A stretch of DNA of 41,585 bases from CAYPGJ01 sp964638515 (GTDB lineage Bacteria > Planctomycetota > Phycisphaerae > Phycisphaerales > UBA1924), in the NCBI GenBank assembly GCA_964638515.1, contig CAZWZL010000028.1, positions 1 through 41,585 of the forward strand, given 5' to 3'. Below are positions 16,376 through 24,654 of this stretch, one piece after another. A program made the translations under genes and the position numbers. The stretch's first letter is position 1; every line of letters starts with the position of its first letter. The notes under the pieces were generated by a model. It did no database searches. It was not told where the DNA came from and worked only from the letters and a program-made list of their open reading frames with translations.

Positions 16376-17818
16376 TCAGTCGCCGCAGGACATCCCGAAT
16401 TCGGACAACACCTGATTGAGATTCGCGAACGTGTACTGCGTGCCGAAGCCGGAGAGGACGAAGTTGAGGTCGGCGAAGTTCACCATGCGGTCGCCGTTGA
16501 TGTCTCCCAGCAGTGGGACGTCGTTGCTGGTAATGCGGAAGATCTGCCCGGCCGACGAAGAGTAACGGACGATGTACAGCTCGCCGTCGTTGCCGCGACC
16601 GAACGAGGAGATGAGGAACCGCGTGGCGCCGAACAGCTCGTTGGAGTGCTCGATGTTGTTCGTGCCGTCCATGTTCATGGACCACACGCGCCCGGAGCCG
16701 TAGTCGGCGTAGAAGTAGCGGCCCTTGAAGGAGCACATGGCGACGCCGCGATAGACGAACCCGCCGGTGATCGAGATGCCCAGCGAGTGGGAGTACGTGA
16801 AGACCGGGAACACAACGCGGTAGGGGCTCGGGCTGGCGAGGTTGTACGGGAGGGGGGAGCTCTGATTGAACGGGTTGTTGCCCTCGTACCAGCGCCAGCC
16901 CCAGTTGTGCCCGCCGACGCCCGCGGCCTGTCGATTCACTTCCTCGACCGCGTTCTGACCGACATCGGCGATCATGTAGTCGCCCGTGGCGCCCGCTCCG
17001 ACATTGTCGAACGAGTGCTTCCACGGATTGCGGATGCCGAACGCCCAGATCTGCGGACGCGCGGTGGCGATCGGGGGGCTCATGGCCGGGAGGAACGGGT
17101 TGTCCGAGGGAATGTCGTATCCCTCAAGATCGGCGTCCGGAACGCGGACGTCGATGCGGAGCATCTTGCCCAGCTGCGACGCGGGGTTCTGGGCGCGGTT
17201 GTTGGGATCGCCGCCCGAGCCGCCGTCACCCATGCCGATGTAGAGCATGTTGTCGGGGCCGAAGTTGATCGAGCCGCCGTTGTGGTTCGAGAAATCCTGG
17301 ACGATCCAACGGGTGGTTGTCGAGCCGATGTCGGCGCCGAAGGCCATGTCATACCGGGAGGGCAGGCTCGCGGAGAGCGGGTCGGTCGCCACGCCGGGCA
17401 CGTTGACGTTGAAGCGGGCGATGACCGTCGCGCCGAACGGAGGCGAGGAAGCGCCCGTCGGGTTCGGCGGCGCCACGCCGTTGCTCGTGAAGTTCACCCA
17501 GCAGCGATTGTTGTTGGCGAAGTCCGGGTCGAACGCCAGGCCGAGCAGCCCGCGCTCGCTGCCCGTGGAGATCATCGTGCCGAAGTTTCCGAAATCGGCC
17601 AGGAACGTCCCTGTGGTCGCGTTGAACGACCGGATGAGGCCGGTCTGCTGCACGATGTAGAAAATGTTGTTGTTGCGGGGGTCCGGGATCATCGCCACGC
17701 CGCTCGCCACCGTGCCCGGTGCGCTGATCGCGGTCGACGAGAGTGTTCCGAGCGGGCGAGCCACGGCGCAGCACGCCATGAGTCCGAGCCCGCACGCTGC
17801 CAAAAGCGTTCTTCGCAT
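16376..17818 (-). CDS. PQQ-dependent sugar dehydrogenase-like protein with dockerin-like tail (paralogue 3)
   Basis: A secreted protein of 480 residues. The ATG at 17818 is preferred over an in-frame start 63 bases upstream because a GGAGGA box lies 10 bases before it and a signal peptide follows directly (RRTLLAACGLGLMACCAVA). The propeller shows RGLLGLAFDPDFANNNRCWV, the canonical NHNGGSINFGPDNMLYIGMGDGGSGGDP active-site region, LGKMLRIDVRVPDA, AFGIRNPWKHSFD and MIADVGQNAVEEVN. The dockerin-like tail is GDINGDRMVNFADLN, VLSGFG and DLNQVLSEFGMSC. Of the three copies this one best keeps the family catalytic histidine and Ca2+-site glycines, so it is the likeliest to be an active PQQ enzyme. 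It diverges from the polyferredoxin gene across a 307-base gap. Confidence 0.86.
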   Translation of the reverse strand: MRRTLLAACGLGLMACCAVARPLGTLSSTAISAPGTVASGVAMIPDPRNNNIFYIVQQTGLIRSFNATTGTFLADFGNFGTMISTGSERGLLGLAFDPDFANNNRCWVNFTSNGVAPPNPTGASSPPFGATVIARFNVNVPGVATDPLSASLPSRYDMAFGADIGSTTTRWIVQDFSNHNGGSINFGPDNMLYIGMGDGGSGGDPNNRAQNPASQLGKMLRIDVRVPDADLEGYDIPSDNPFLPAMSPPIATARPQIWAFGIRNPWKHSFDNVGAGATGDYMIADVGQNAVEEVNRQAAGVGGHNWGWRWYEGNNPFNQSSPLPYNLASPSPYRVVFPVFTYSHSLGISITGGFVYRGVAMCSFKGRYFYADYGSGRVWSMNMDGTNNIEHSNELFGATRFLISSFGRGNDGELYIVRYSSSAGQIFRITSNDVPLLGDINGDRMVNFADLNFVLSGFGTQYTFANLNQVLSEFGMSCGD

Positions 17819-18019
17819 CTGTCTGTTCTCCTCCGCGCCCCGCGGGAGAAAGAGCGGGGCGGCGCGCGTTCCGAAGTCCAAAGGCAGACCCCCCGCGTCC
17901 GCGACGTCCGTCCCACGAAGGGAGCGGCCGCGCGGTCCTTACGCCCGGCGGGCCTGGCAAGCCTAAACCTAAGCCCCGCTTGCCCAAGGGACAATACGAA
18001 ACCGCCGATTCTCCGATCG

Positions 18020-18042
18020 ATTGGTCCCTAATGCCGACCAAT
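18020..18042. promoter_or_regulatory. Inverted repeat in divergent intergenic region
   Basis: ATTGGTC (18020-18026) and GACCAAT (18036-18042) form a perfect 7-bp inverted repeat around a 9-base spacer. It lies in the 307-base gap (17819-18125) between the divergent dehydrogenase and polyferredoxin genes. Arms with a 16-base centre-to-centre distance suit a dimeric regulator. A second small hairpin, CCCCG/CGGGG, lies at 18087-18102, and no clear ribosome site precedes the ATG at 18126. I see no gene in this gap and no unambiguous -35/-10 pair. Confidence 0.45.
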
Positions 18043-18125
18043 AATGGCCCGAATGGACGGTTCTCCGTCGTTCATCCAAGTCTGACCCCCGAAACTGCGG
18101 GGTTCCCCCCGATCACCGTCTCCAC

Positions 18126-20291
18126 ATGCCCAAGCCGATCTCGTCAACCTCTTCGCCGCGCGGCTCGTCCCATGGCGTTCGTGCCGATGTGCCCTTGGTC
18201 GTTCTGCCCGAACCACAGGCATCGAGCCGCCCTCGACGATCCCGAAACGCGCCGAAGCGGGCGATCGTCCTCGCGCTGGTGCACGTGGCGATGGGCGTGC
18301 ATCTGGGGCTGTGGCTCCTGAAAGGCGGCCGCACGCTCTCTCCCGTGGAGCCGTCGGAGTCCATGTACACGCTCGAAACGGGCGTGATCAACGCGGGCTT
18401 TCTGTTCTTCGCGATCGCCATCGTTTCGACGATCCTGTTCGGGCGGTTCTTCTGTGGCTGGGGCTGCCACCTCATCGCGCTCCAGGACCTGTGTTCCTGG
18501 CTGCTGCGCCGTGTCAAGATCCGGCCCAAGCCGTTCCGCTCGCGCCTGCTCGTGTTCGTGCCGCTGGTGTTCGCGATCTACATGTTCGTGTGGCCCACGT
18601 TTCGGCGCGAGGCGCTCTGGCCCGCCCTGTCGGAGCAGCGGCCCATCCCCGGCGCAGTGGACGAATCGGGCGCTCCGATCACCTATCCATCGTGGCCGGA
18701 CGGGCTCGCGTGGCTCGGGCCGGTGCGGCCCTTCCCGGGATTCTCCACGGAACTCATGACGCCCGACTTCTGGAAGACGTTCGCGGGCCCCGCCGTGGCC
18801 GTGCCCTTTCTCTTCATCTGCGGCTTCGCCGTTGTGTATTTCCTCGGCGCCAAGGGGTTCTGCACCTACGGGTGCCCCTACGGCGGGCTCTTCGCCCCGG
18901 CCGATCAGCTCTCGCCCGGGCGGATCGTGGTTGATCACGCCAAGTGTGACGGCAACGCGCATTGCACCGCGGTGTGCTCCTCCAACGTGCGCGTGCACGA
19001 GGAGATCGCGCGCTTCGGCATGGTGGTCGACCCCGGCTGCATGAAATGCCTCGACTGCGTGAGCGTGTGTCCCACCAATGCGCTCTCGTTCAAGTTCGCC
19101 GCGCCGCCGATTCTCAAATCAAAGTCCCGAGGCCGCCCGGACGCCAAGCCCGTGCGCCGCGGTTTCGATCTCTCGTGGCCGGAGGAGATCGCTCTCGCGG
19201 GCGTGTTCGCGGGGTCGTTCATCGTGTACCGAGGCCTCTACGGCGCCGTGCCGCTGCTCATGGCCATCGGCGTCGCGGGCTGCGTTTCCTACATCACATG
19301 GAAACTCTGGCGCTTGCCACTGGATCGCAATCTGCGCCTGCACAACTTTCAACTGCGATTGAAGGGCCGACTCCGGCCCGCGGGAATCCTGTTCGGCGCG
19401 CTCGCCGCCGGCGTCGTCGGACTCACCCTGCACTCCGGCTACATGCACGTCAGTGAGCGCCGCGCCGGCCGGCTCGACGATCTGGTCCGCGTGTCCGCGT
19501 CGCAGGTGTTCACGACCCAGCGCGCCGGCGTGCCGAGCGAGCAGCTCGAAGCCGCCAATGCCGCGATCGCTCTCTACACGCGCCTCGCGCCGATCGGAGA
19601 CGGCGGGGCCGCGCTCCTCTCGACGCCGCGCGTGGATGTGCGCCTGGCGTGGCTGCACAGCGTAGTGGGAGATCTGCCCTCCGCCGAGAACGCCCTGCGG
19701 CGCGTGCTGGCGCGAGGCGAGGCGAAGGAGAACCTTGCCTCCCAACTGGTGCAGATCATCGCGCTGCAGAACCGGCCCGCCGACGCGGACGCCTTCGCGC
19801 GCGAGATTCTCGTCAAACATCCCGACTTTCACGGCGTGCGCGATGATCTCGCCGCGCGGATGGTGAACTCCGGACGCCTGCCCGAAGCCGAGCAGATGTT
19901 CATCGAGTTCCTGGCCGAGCGTCCGAACGAGCCGCGCGCCCTCATCACGCTCGCGGCCATCCGCGCGGTGGGGGGGCGGCTGCCCGAAGCGATCTCGACG
20001 CTAGAGCGGGCCGTGGCCGCCGATCCGACGTTCGTCCCGGCGCGCCAACGGCTCGCGGGAACACTGGCCGTGGCCGGCCGAGCGCCCGAAGGGCTGCCGC
20101 ATCTCGAGAAGGCCGAGCGGCTTGCTCCGAAGGACCCGATCGTGCAGCTCCAGCTCGCGGAGCTGCTGCACGCCATGGGGCGGCGGGACGAGGCCCAGCG
20201 CCACGCACAACGCGCGCAGGAACTGCAGGCTGAGCTGGCGCGCCGATCATTCGCCCCTCAGGCGGCGCCTCCGCCCTCAGCCACCAGGTGA
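18126..20291 (+). CDS. Membrane polyferredoxin (NapH/CcoG-like) fused to TPR repeats
   Basis: A 721-residue membrane electron-transfer-like protein. The N-terminal half has about four to five hydrophobic helices (first about 46-66) and two membrane-edge Cys pairs (FCGWGCHLIAL and FCTYGCPYGG) as in NapH, CcoG and NosR C-terminal domains. Two ferredoxin motifs follow: C274-x5-C280-x3-C284 and C305-x2-C308-x2-C311-x3-C315-P. The first lacks its second cysteine (N277 in its place). After two more helices (about 360-450) comes a long C-terminal region of TPR repeats (about 480-705; ALITLAAIRAVGGRLPEAISTLERAV, LAGTLAVAGRAPEGLPHLEKAERL). The fusion suggests docking of a partner protein, but no partner or terminal reductase is next to it. 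Start choice is uncertain; the first 40 residues are polar. Confidence 0.82.
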   Translation: MPKPISSTSSPRGSSHGVRADVPLVVLPEPQASSRPRRSRNAPKRAIVLALVHVAMGVHLGLWLLKGGRTLSPVEPSESMYTLETGVINAGFLFFAIAIVSTILFGRFFCGWGCHLIALQDLCSWLLRRVKIRPKPFRSRLLVFVPLVFAIYMFVWPTFRREALWPALSEQRPIPGAVDESGAPITYPSWPDGLAWLGPVRPFPGFSTELMTPDFWKTFAGPAVAVPFLFICGFAVVYFLGAKGFCTYGCPYGGLFAPADQLSPGRIVVDHAKCDGNAHCTAVCSSNVRVHEEIARFGMVVDPGCMKCLDCVSVCPTNALSFKFAAPPILKSKSRGRPDAKPVRRGFDLSWPEEIALAGVFAGSFIVYRGLYGAVPLLMAIGVAGCVSYITWKLWRLPLDRNLRLHNFQLRLKGRLRPAGILFGALAAGVVGLTLHSGYMHVSERRAGRLDDLVRVSASQVFTTQRAGVPSEQLEAANAAIALYTRLAPIGDGGAALLSTPRVDVRLAWLHSVVGDLPSAENALRRVLARGEAKENLASQLVQIIALQNRPADADAFAREILVKHPDFHGVRDDLAARMVNSGRLPEAEQMFIEFLAERPNEPRALITLAAIRAVGGRLPEAISTLERAVAADPTFVPARQRLAGTLAVAGRAPEGLPHLEKAERLAPKDPIVQLQLAELLHAMGRRDEAQRHAQRAQELQAELARRSFAPQAAPPPSATR

Positions 20292-20304
20292 CTCGCCGGT
20301 GCGC

Positions 20305-20338
20305 TTGATTCGCGACCGCGTCCGGGGTCTAATCGGAC
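20305..20338 (+). promoter_or_regulatory. Promoter of kynurenine operon with overlapping inverted repeat
   Basis: TTGATT (20305-20310) and TCTAAT (20328-20333) are separated by exactly 17 bases and match 4 of 6 and 5 of 6 positions of the sigma-70 consensus. GTCCG (20320-20324) and CGGAC (20334-20338) form an inverted repeat around the -10 box, a natural place for a repressor. The start codon of the first gene lies 36 bases beyond the -10, after a GGGAG ribosome site. The regulator is not identified. Confidence 0.55.
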
Positions 20339-20368
20339 GTCCGCATCCTCACAAAGGGAGCCCGAGCC

Positions 20369-20914
20369 ATGCCCGACCCGACCACTCCGCTTCATCTCAT
20401 GGGCTGGATCAAGGACCATCTCCACGAGATGAAGCCCCCGGTCTCCAACAAGACCATCTGGAAGAATCAGGACTTCATCGTGTTCGTGAGCGCCGGCCCC
20501 AACACGCGCAACGACTACCACGTCAACCCCACCGAAGAGTTCTTCTACCAACTCAAGGGCGACATCTACATCAAGCTGCAAGAGAATGGAAAATCGCGCA
20601 ACGTCGTCGTCCGCGAGGGCGAGGTCTTCCTCATCCCCAAGTGGGCGCCGCACTCGCCCCAACGCCCCGAAGGCACGCTCGGCCTCATCGTCGAGTACGT
20701 CCGCCCCGAGGGCCAGAAGGACGCCCTCCGCTGGTACTGCCTCCAGTGCAACCACCTCGTGCACGATGCGCCCTTCACACTCACCGACATCGACAACAAC
20801 CTCAAGGAGATCATGACCCGCTTCTGGGGCGACGATGTCTCCCTGCGAACGTGCCAGAAGTGCGGGTTCGTGTTCGAGAAGGCGGGCGAAGCGAAACTCC
20901 CGGCGATGGCTTGA
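20369..20914 (+). CDS. nbaC: 3-hydroxyanthranilate 3,4-dioxygenase
   Basis: Opens the ring of 3-hydroxyanthranilate with O2 to give 2-amino-3-carboxymuconate semialdehyde. The 181-residue cupin matches the bacterial enzyme. Fe(II) ligands H51, E57 and H95 fall at the same numbers as in the Cupriavidus metallidurans enzyme, as do the substrate arginines R47 and R99. The C-terminal rubredoxin-like metal site is present (C124-x2-C127 and TCQKCG near residue 162), which sets it apart from the shorter animal form. It is the first gene after the operon promoter and is followed 15 bases later by the decarboxylase that uses its product. Confidence 0.95.
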   Translation: MPDPTTPLHLMGWIKDHLHEMKPPVSNKTIWKNQDFIVFVSAGPNTRNDYHVNPTEEFFYQLKGDIYIKLQENGKSRNVVVREGEVFLIPKWAPHSPQRPEGTLGLIVEYVRPEGQKDALRWYCLQCNHLVHDAPFTLTDIDNNLKEIMTRFWGDDVSLRTCQKCGFVFEKAGEAKLPAMA

Positions 20915-20929
20915 GTACGATGAGGTCGA

Positions 20930-21976
20930 ATGTTCGCGATCGACCTCCACACCCACATCCTCCCCGAGCGCTGGCCCGATCTGCGTGAGCGCTACGGCGT
21001 CGGGGGCTGGGTTTCCCTCGAACACGAGGGCTGCGCCCCCTGCCGCGCGAAGATGATGATCGACGGCAGGTTCTTCCGCGAGATCGAGTCCAACTGCTGG
21101 GACCCCGCCCGGCGCATGCGGGAGTGCGATGAGAATCTCGTGCGCATGCAGGTGCTCTCCACCGTCCCGGTGATGTTCTCCTACAACGCGCGCCCCGAGC
21201 ACGCCTACGACCTCTCGCGCCTGCTCAACGATCACATCGCCGGGGTTGTTCGCGATCATCCGGCGCGGTTTCTCGGGCTCGGGACGATCCCCATGCAGGC
21301 GCCCGAGCTGGCCGCGCGTGAGCTCGAGCGCTGCGTCGTCGAACTCGGGCTCCGAGGCGCCCAGATCGGCACGCATGTCAACGGGAAGAATCTGGACCAC
21401 GCCGATCTCTTCCCCGTGTACGAGGCGGCGCAGCGTCTGAACGCCGCGCTGTTCGTGCACCCCTGGGACATGCTCGCGCGCGACCGCATGCCCGACTACT
21501 GGGCGCCTTGGCTCATCGCCATGCCGACGGAGACGGCGCTCGCGATCATGTCCGTTCTCATGGGCGGCGTCCTCGAGAAGTTCCCGCGCCTGCGTCTGGC
21601 CTTCGCGCACGGCGGCGGATCCTTCACCGGAACGATCGGGCGCATCGAGCACGGCTTCCACGCCCGACCCGATCTCTGTCAGACCCGAACCACGACTCCC
21701 CCGCGCGCGTTCCTCGCGGACGACTCGATGAAGACTCCCGCCCGCTTCTGGGTCGACTCGCTCGTGCACGAGCCCGACGCCCTGCGCAACCTCATCCGCC
21801 TCTTCTCCGATCAGCGCGTCGCCCTCGGCTCGGACTACCCCTTCCCGCTCGGCGAATCGACGCCCGGCGCCCTCATCCGTTCGCTCCCCGACCTCTCGCA
21901 GTCCTCGCGCGAGCGCCTGCTGGCCGACAACGCGCTCGAGTTTCTGGGCCTCTCCCGCGCCGACCTGCCCGCGTGA
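20930..21976 (+). CDS. nbaD: 2-amino-3-carboxymuconate 6-semialdehyde decarboxylase
   Basis: Decarboxylates the unstable product of the preceding dioxygenase to 2-aminomuconate semialdehyde, diverting it from spontaneous closure to quinolinate. The 348-residue protein is an amidohydrolase-fold decarboxylase: the metal HxH is at the N-terminus (FAIDLHTHILPERW, H7 and H9), FVHPWDML gives the second histidine, LAFAHGGG the third, and LGSDYPFPLGE the aspartate. The RMRECDENLVRMQVLSTVPVMFSY stretch is typical of this enzyme. Its position between 3-hydroxyanthranilate dioxygenase and kynureninase supports the assignment. Confidence 0.94.
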   Translation: MFAIDLHTHILPERWPDLRERYGVGGWVSLEHEGCAPCRAKMMIDGRFFREIESNCWDPARRMRECDENLVRMQVLSTVPVMFSYNARPEHAYDLSRLLNDHIAGVVRDHPARFLGLGTIPMQAPELAARELERCVVELGLRGAQIGTHVNGKNLDHADLFPVYEAAQRLNAALFVHPWDMLARDRMPDYWAPWLIAMPTETALAIMSVLMGGVLEKFPRLRLAFAHGGGSFTGTIGRIEHGFHARPDLCQTRTTTPPRAFLADDSMKTPARFWVDSLVHEPDALRNLIRLFSDQRVALGSDYPFPLGESTPGALIRSLPDLSQSSRERLLADNALEFLGLSRADLPA

Positions 21977-22002
21977 GGCGCGTCCGGTACCATCGCCCGC
22001 CG

Positions 22003-23292
22003 ATGCCCGCACGACCCGCATTCGACGAGTCCCGCGCGCGCGACCTCGACGCGCGCGACCCCCTCCGCGCCCTGCGGGAGCGGTTCTGCATGCCGCTCGA
22101 CAAGCAGGGGCGCGAGCTCTGCTATCTCACAGGCAACTCGCTCGGACTCATGCCGAACCGCGCACGGGACCTCGTGCTCGAAGAGCTCGACGACTGGAAG
22201 ACGCTCGCCGTCGAGGCCCACTTCGAAGCGCACCGCCCCTGGTTCTCCTACCACGAGATCTTCCGCGAGAGCGGCGATCGGCTCGTTGGCGCCCGTCCCG
22301 GCGCCGGCGAGGTCGTCATGATGAACTCCCTCACCGTCAACCTCCACCTGCTCATGGCCTCGTTCTACCGCCCCACGCACTCCCGCCATCGCATCATCAT
22401 CGAGGGCGGCGCGTTCCCGTCCGACGAATACGCCGTGGCCTCCCAGGCTCGATTCCACGGCTACGACGACGACGCCATCCTGCGCATCACCCCCCGCATG
22501 GGCGAACGCACGCTCCGCAACGACGACATCCTGGACTTCATCCGACGCGAGGGGCCGTCCGCCGAGCTGGTGCTGCTCTCGGGCGTCAATTACGTGACGG
22601 GCCAGCTGTTCGACATCCCGCGCATCGTCGAAGCGGCGCACAACGCCGGCTGCGTCGCTGGCTTCGATCTCGCGCACGCGGCCGGCAACGCGCCGCTGCG
22701 CCTCCACGACTGGAACGTCGATTTCGCCGTGTGGTGCTCGTACAAGTACCTGAACGCCGGCCCGGGATCGCTCGCGGGGGCTTTCGTCCACGAGCGGCAC
22801 CACGACGCGAACGCCGGCAACGGGCGGGGCCCATCCTCGCGCCGTCTCGAGGGCTGGTGGGGCAATCATCCGGAGAGCCGGTTCCAGATGCGTCCCGCGT
22901 TCTCGCCCGCCAAAGGCGCCGAGGCGTGGGCGCTCTCCAACCCGCCCATTCTTTCCGCCGCGCCGCTGCGCGCATCGCTCGATCTGTTTGACGAGGTCGG
23001 CATGCCCGCGCTGCGCGAGAAGTCCCTCGCGCTGCACGCCTACGCGCGCGAGCTGCTCGACGAGGTTTCGGGCGCGACGCTCATCACCCCTTCGGACGAC
23101 GCATCCCACGGCTGTCAGCTCTCCCTCACCGTCAACACCGACGCTCGAGCGCTCCAGAAGAGCCTCGCCGCGGCCGGAGTGATCACCGACTTCCGCACGC
23201 CCGACATCGTCCGCGCCGCGGCCGTGCCGCTCTACAACTCATTCCACGACGTGCACCGGTTCGTGTCCGCGCTCGCCGAGCGACTCGCATAA
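22003..23292 (+). CDS. kynU: Kynureninase
   Basis: PLP enzyme that cleaves 3-hydroxykynurenine (or kynurenine) to 3-hydroxyanthranilate (or anthranilate) and alanine. The ATG at 22003 gives 429 residues, normal for the family. Motifs are YLTGNSLGLMP near the N-terminus, MMNSLTVNLHLLM, GAFPSDEYAVASQ, GVNYVTGQLFDI, FDLAHAAGNAPL (PLP-binding D222), and WCSYKYLNAGPGSLAG with the Schiff-base lysine at K248. The C-terminal VPLYNSFHDVHRFV is also typical. It ends 7 bases before the monooxygenase gene. Confidence 0.96.
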   Translation: MPARPAFDESRARDLDARDPLRALRERFCMPLDKQGRELCYLTGNSLGLMPNRARDLVLEELDDWKTLAVEAHFEAHRPWFSYHEIFRESGDRLVGARPGAGEVVMMNSLTVNLHLLMASFYRPTHSRHRIIIEGGAFPSDEYAVASQARFHGYDDDAILRITPRMGERTLRNDDILDFIRREGPSAELVLLSGVNYVTGQLFDIPRIVEAAHNAGCVAGFDLAHAAGNAPLRLHDWNVDFAVWCSYKYLNAGPGSLAGAFVHERHHDANAGNGRGPSSRRLEGWWGNHPESRFQMRPAFSPAKGAEAWALSNPPILSAAPLRASLDLFDEVGMPALREKSLALHAYARELLDEVSGATLITPSDDASHGCQLSLTVNTDARALQKSLAAAGVITDFRTPDIVRAAAVPLYNSFHDVHRFVSALAERLA

Positions 23293-23299
23293 ACGACGC

Positions 23300-24646
23300 A
23301 TGACCACGCCCGCCGACAAGCCGGTGATGACGATCATGGGCGCCGGGCTCTCGGGAGCACTGCTGGCGGCGCGCCTGGGCGATCTGGGCCACCGCGTCGA
23401 TCTGTACGAGCGCCGGCCCGATCCGCGGCGCGCCGGCGCCGACTCCGGCCGGTCCATCAATCTGGCGCTCTCCACGCGCGGGCTCGCCGCGTTGCACGAG
23501 ATCGGCCTCGAAGCCGACGTGATGCGCCTCGCCATCCCCATGCGCGGACGCATGATCCACCCCGTCGACGGGCCGCTGGCCTACCAGCAATACGGCGTCA
23601 CCGGCCGGGAAGCCATCAATTCCATCTCGCGATCAGGGCTGAACATGGCCCTGCTCGACGCGGCCGAAAAGCGCCCGGGCGTGCGCATCTTCTTCAACCA
23701 ACGGTGCGTCAACGTCGACTTTGAGAAGCAGACCGCCGAGGTGCAGGACGAAAGCTCTCGCGAAACGCGCCCCGTGCCCTATGACGTGTTGCTGGGCGCC
23801 GACGGCGCGTTCTCGGCTGTGCGCTCGGCCATGCAGCGGCGCGACCGGTTCGACTATCAGCAGTCCTACCTCACGCACGCGTACAAGGAGCTGAGCATCC
23901 CGCCGGCGGACGGCGGGGGACACCGGCTGGAGAAGCACGCGCTCCACATCTGGCCGCGCCGCTCGTACATGATGATCGCGCTGCCCAATCTCGACGGCTC
24001 GTTCACGTGCACCCTGTTCGCCCCGTACGACGGGCCGAACGGCGTCAACGCCATCCGCACCGACGAGCACATCCGCGCGTATTTCCGCGATCGTTTCCCC
24101 GACGCGCTCGAACACATGCCGACGCTCGTCGAGGACTATCACGCCAATCCCACGTCATCGCTCGCCACGGTGCGGTGCTTCCCTTGGCGGGTCGGCGGGT
24201 CCGCCGCGCTGCTGGGCGATGCGGCGCACGCCGTCGTCCCCTTCTACGGCCAGGGCATGAACGCCTCGTTCGAAGACGTCTCCGTGCTGGCGGAATGCAT
24301 GCAACAACACGCCGGGGACACGAACGGCGCGTTCGCGGCGTACGAGGCGCGCCGAAAGCCGCACGCGGACGCCATCGCCCGGCTCGCGCTCGACAACTTC
24401 ATCGAGATGCGCGATCACGCGGGCTCTCCCGCGTTCCGGCGCCGCAAGAAGGTCGAACAGGCGCTCGCGCGCCTGCTGCCCGGGTGGTATGTCCCCCTGT
24501 ACACGATGGTCTCGTTCACCACGATCCCGTACGCCGACGCCGTGGCCCGCGCCCGCACGCAGGATCAGGCCGTGCGCGTGGCCGCCCTGTTTCTCGCCGC
24601 CATCGCCCTCGTGATCCTCGCGCTGCTCATCCTCGCGATCTCTTGA
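23300..24646 (+). CDS. kmo: Kynurenine 3-monooxygenase with C-terminal membrane helix
   Basis: FAD- and NADPH-dependent hydroxylase making 3-hydroxykynurenine. The 448-residue protein shows the dinucleotide-binding MTIMGAGLSGALLAARLGD, the RSINLALSTRGLAAL motif of KMO, DVLLGADGAFSAVRSAM, and LLGDAAHAVVPFYGQGMNASFED for FAD. The last 23 residues (RVAALFLAAIALVILALLILAIS) form a strongly hydrophobic helix that would tether the enzyme to a membrane, recalling eukaryotic KMO, which is also C-terminally anchored. The gene is tightly packed between kynureninase and formamidase. Confidence 0.95.
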   Translation: MTTPADKPVMTIMGAGLSGALLAARLGDLGHRVDLYERRPDPRRAGADSGRSINLALSTRGLAALHEIGLEADVMRLAIPMRGRMIHPVDGPLAYQQYGVTGREAINSISRSGLNMALLDAAEKRPGVRIFFNQRCVNVDFEKQTAEVQDESSRETRPVPYDVLLGADGAFSAVRSAMQRRDRFDYQQSYLTHAYKELSIPPADGGGHRLEKHALHIWPRRSYMMIALPNLDGSFTCTLFAPYDGPNGVNAIRTDEHIRAYFRDRFPDALEHMPTLVEDYHANPTSSLATVRCFPWRVGGSAALLGDAAHAVVPFYGQGMNASFEDVSVLAECMQQHAGDTNGAFAAYEARRKPHADAIARLALDNFIEMRDHAGSPAFRRRKKVEQALARLLPGWYVPLYTMVSFTTIPYADAVARARTQDQAVRVAALFLAAIALVILALLILAIS

Positions 24647-24654
24647 GAACCGAC

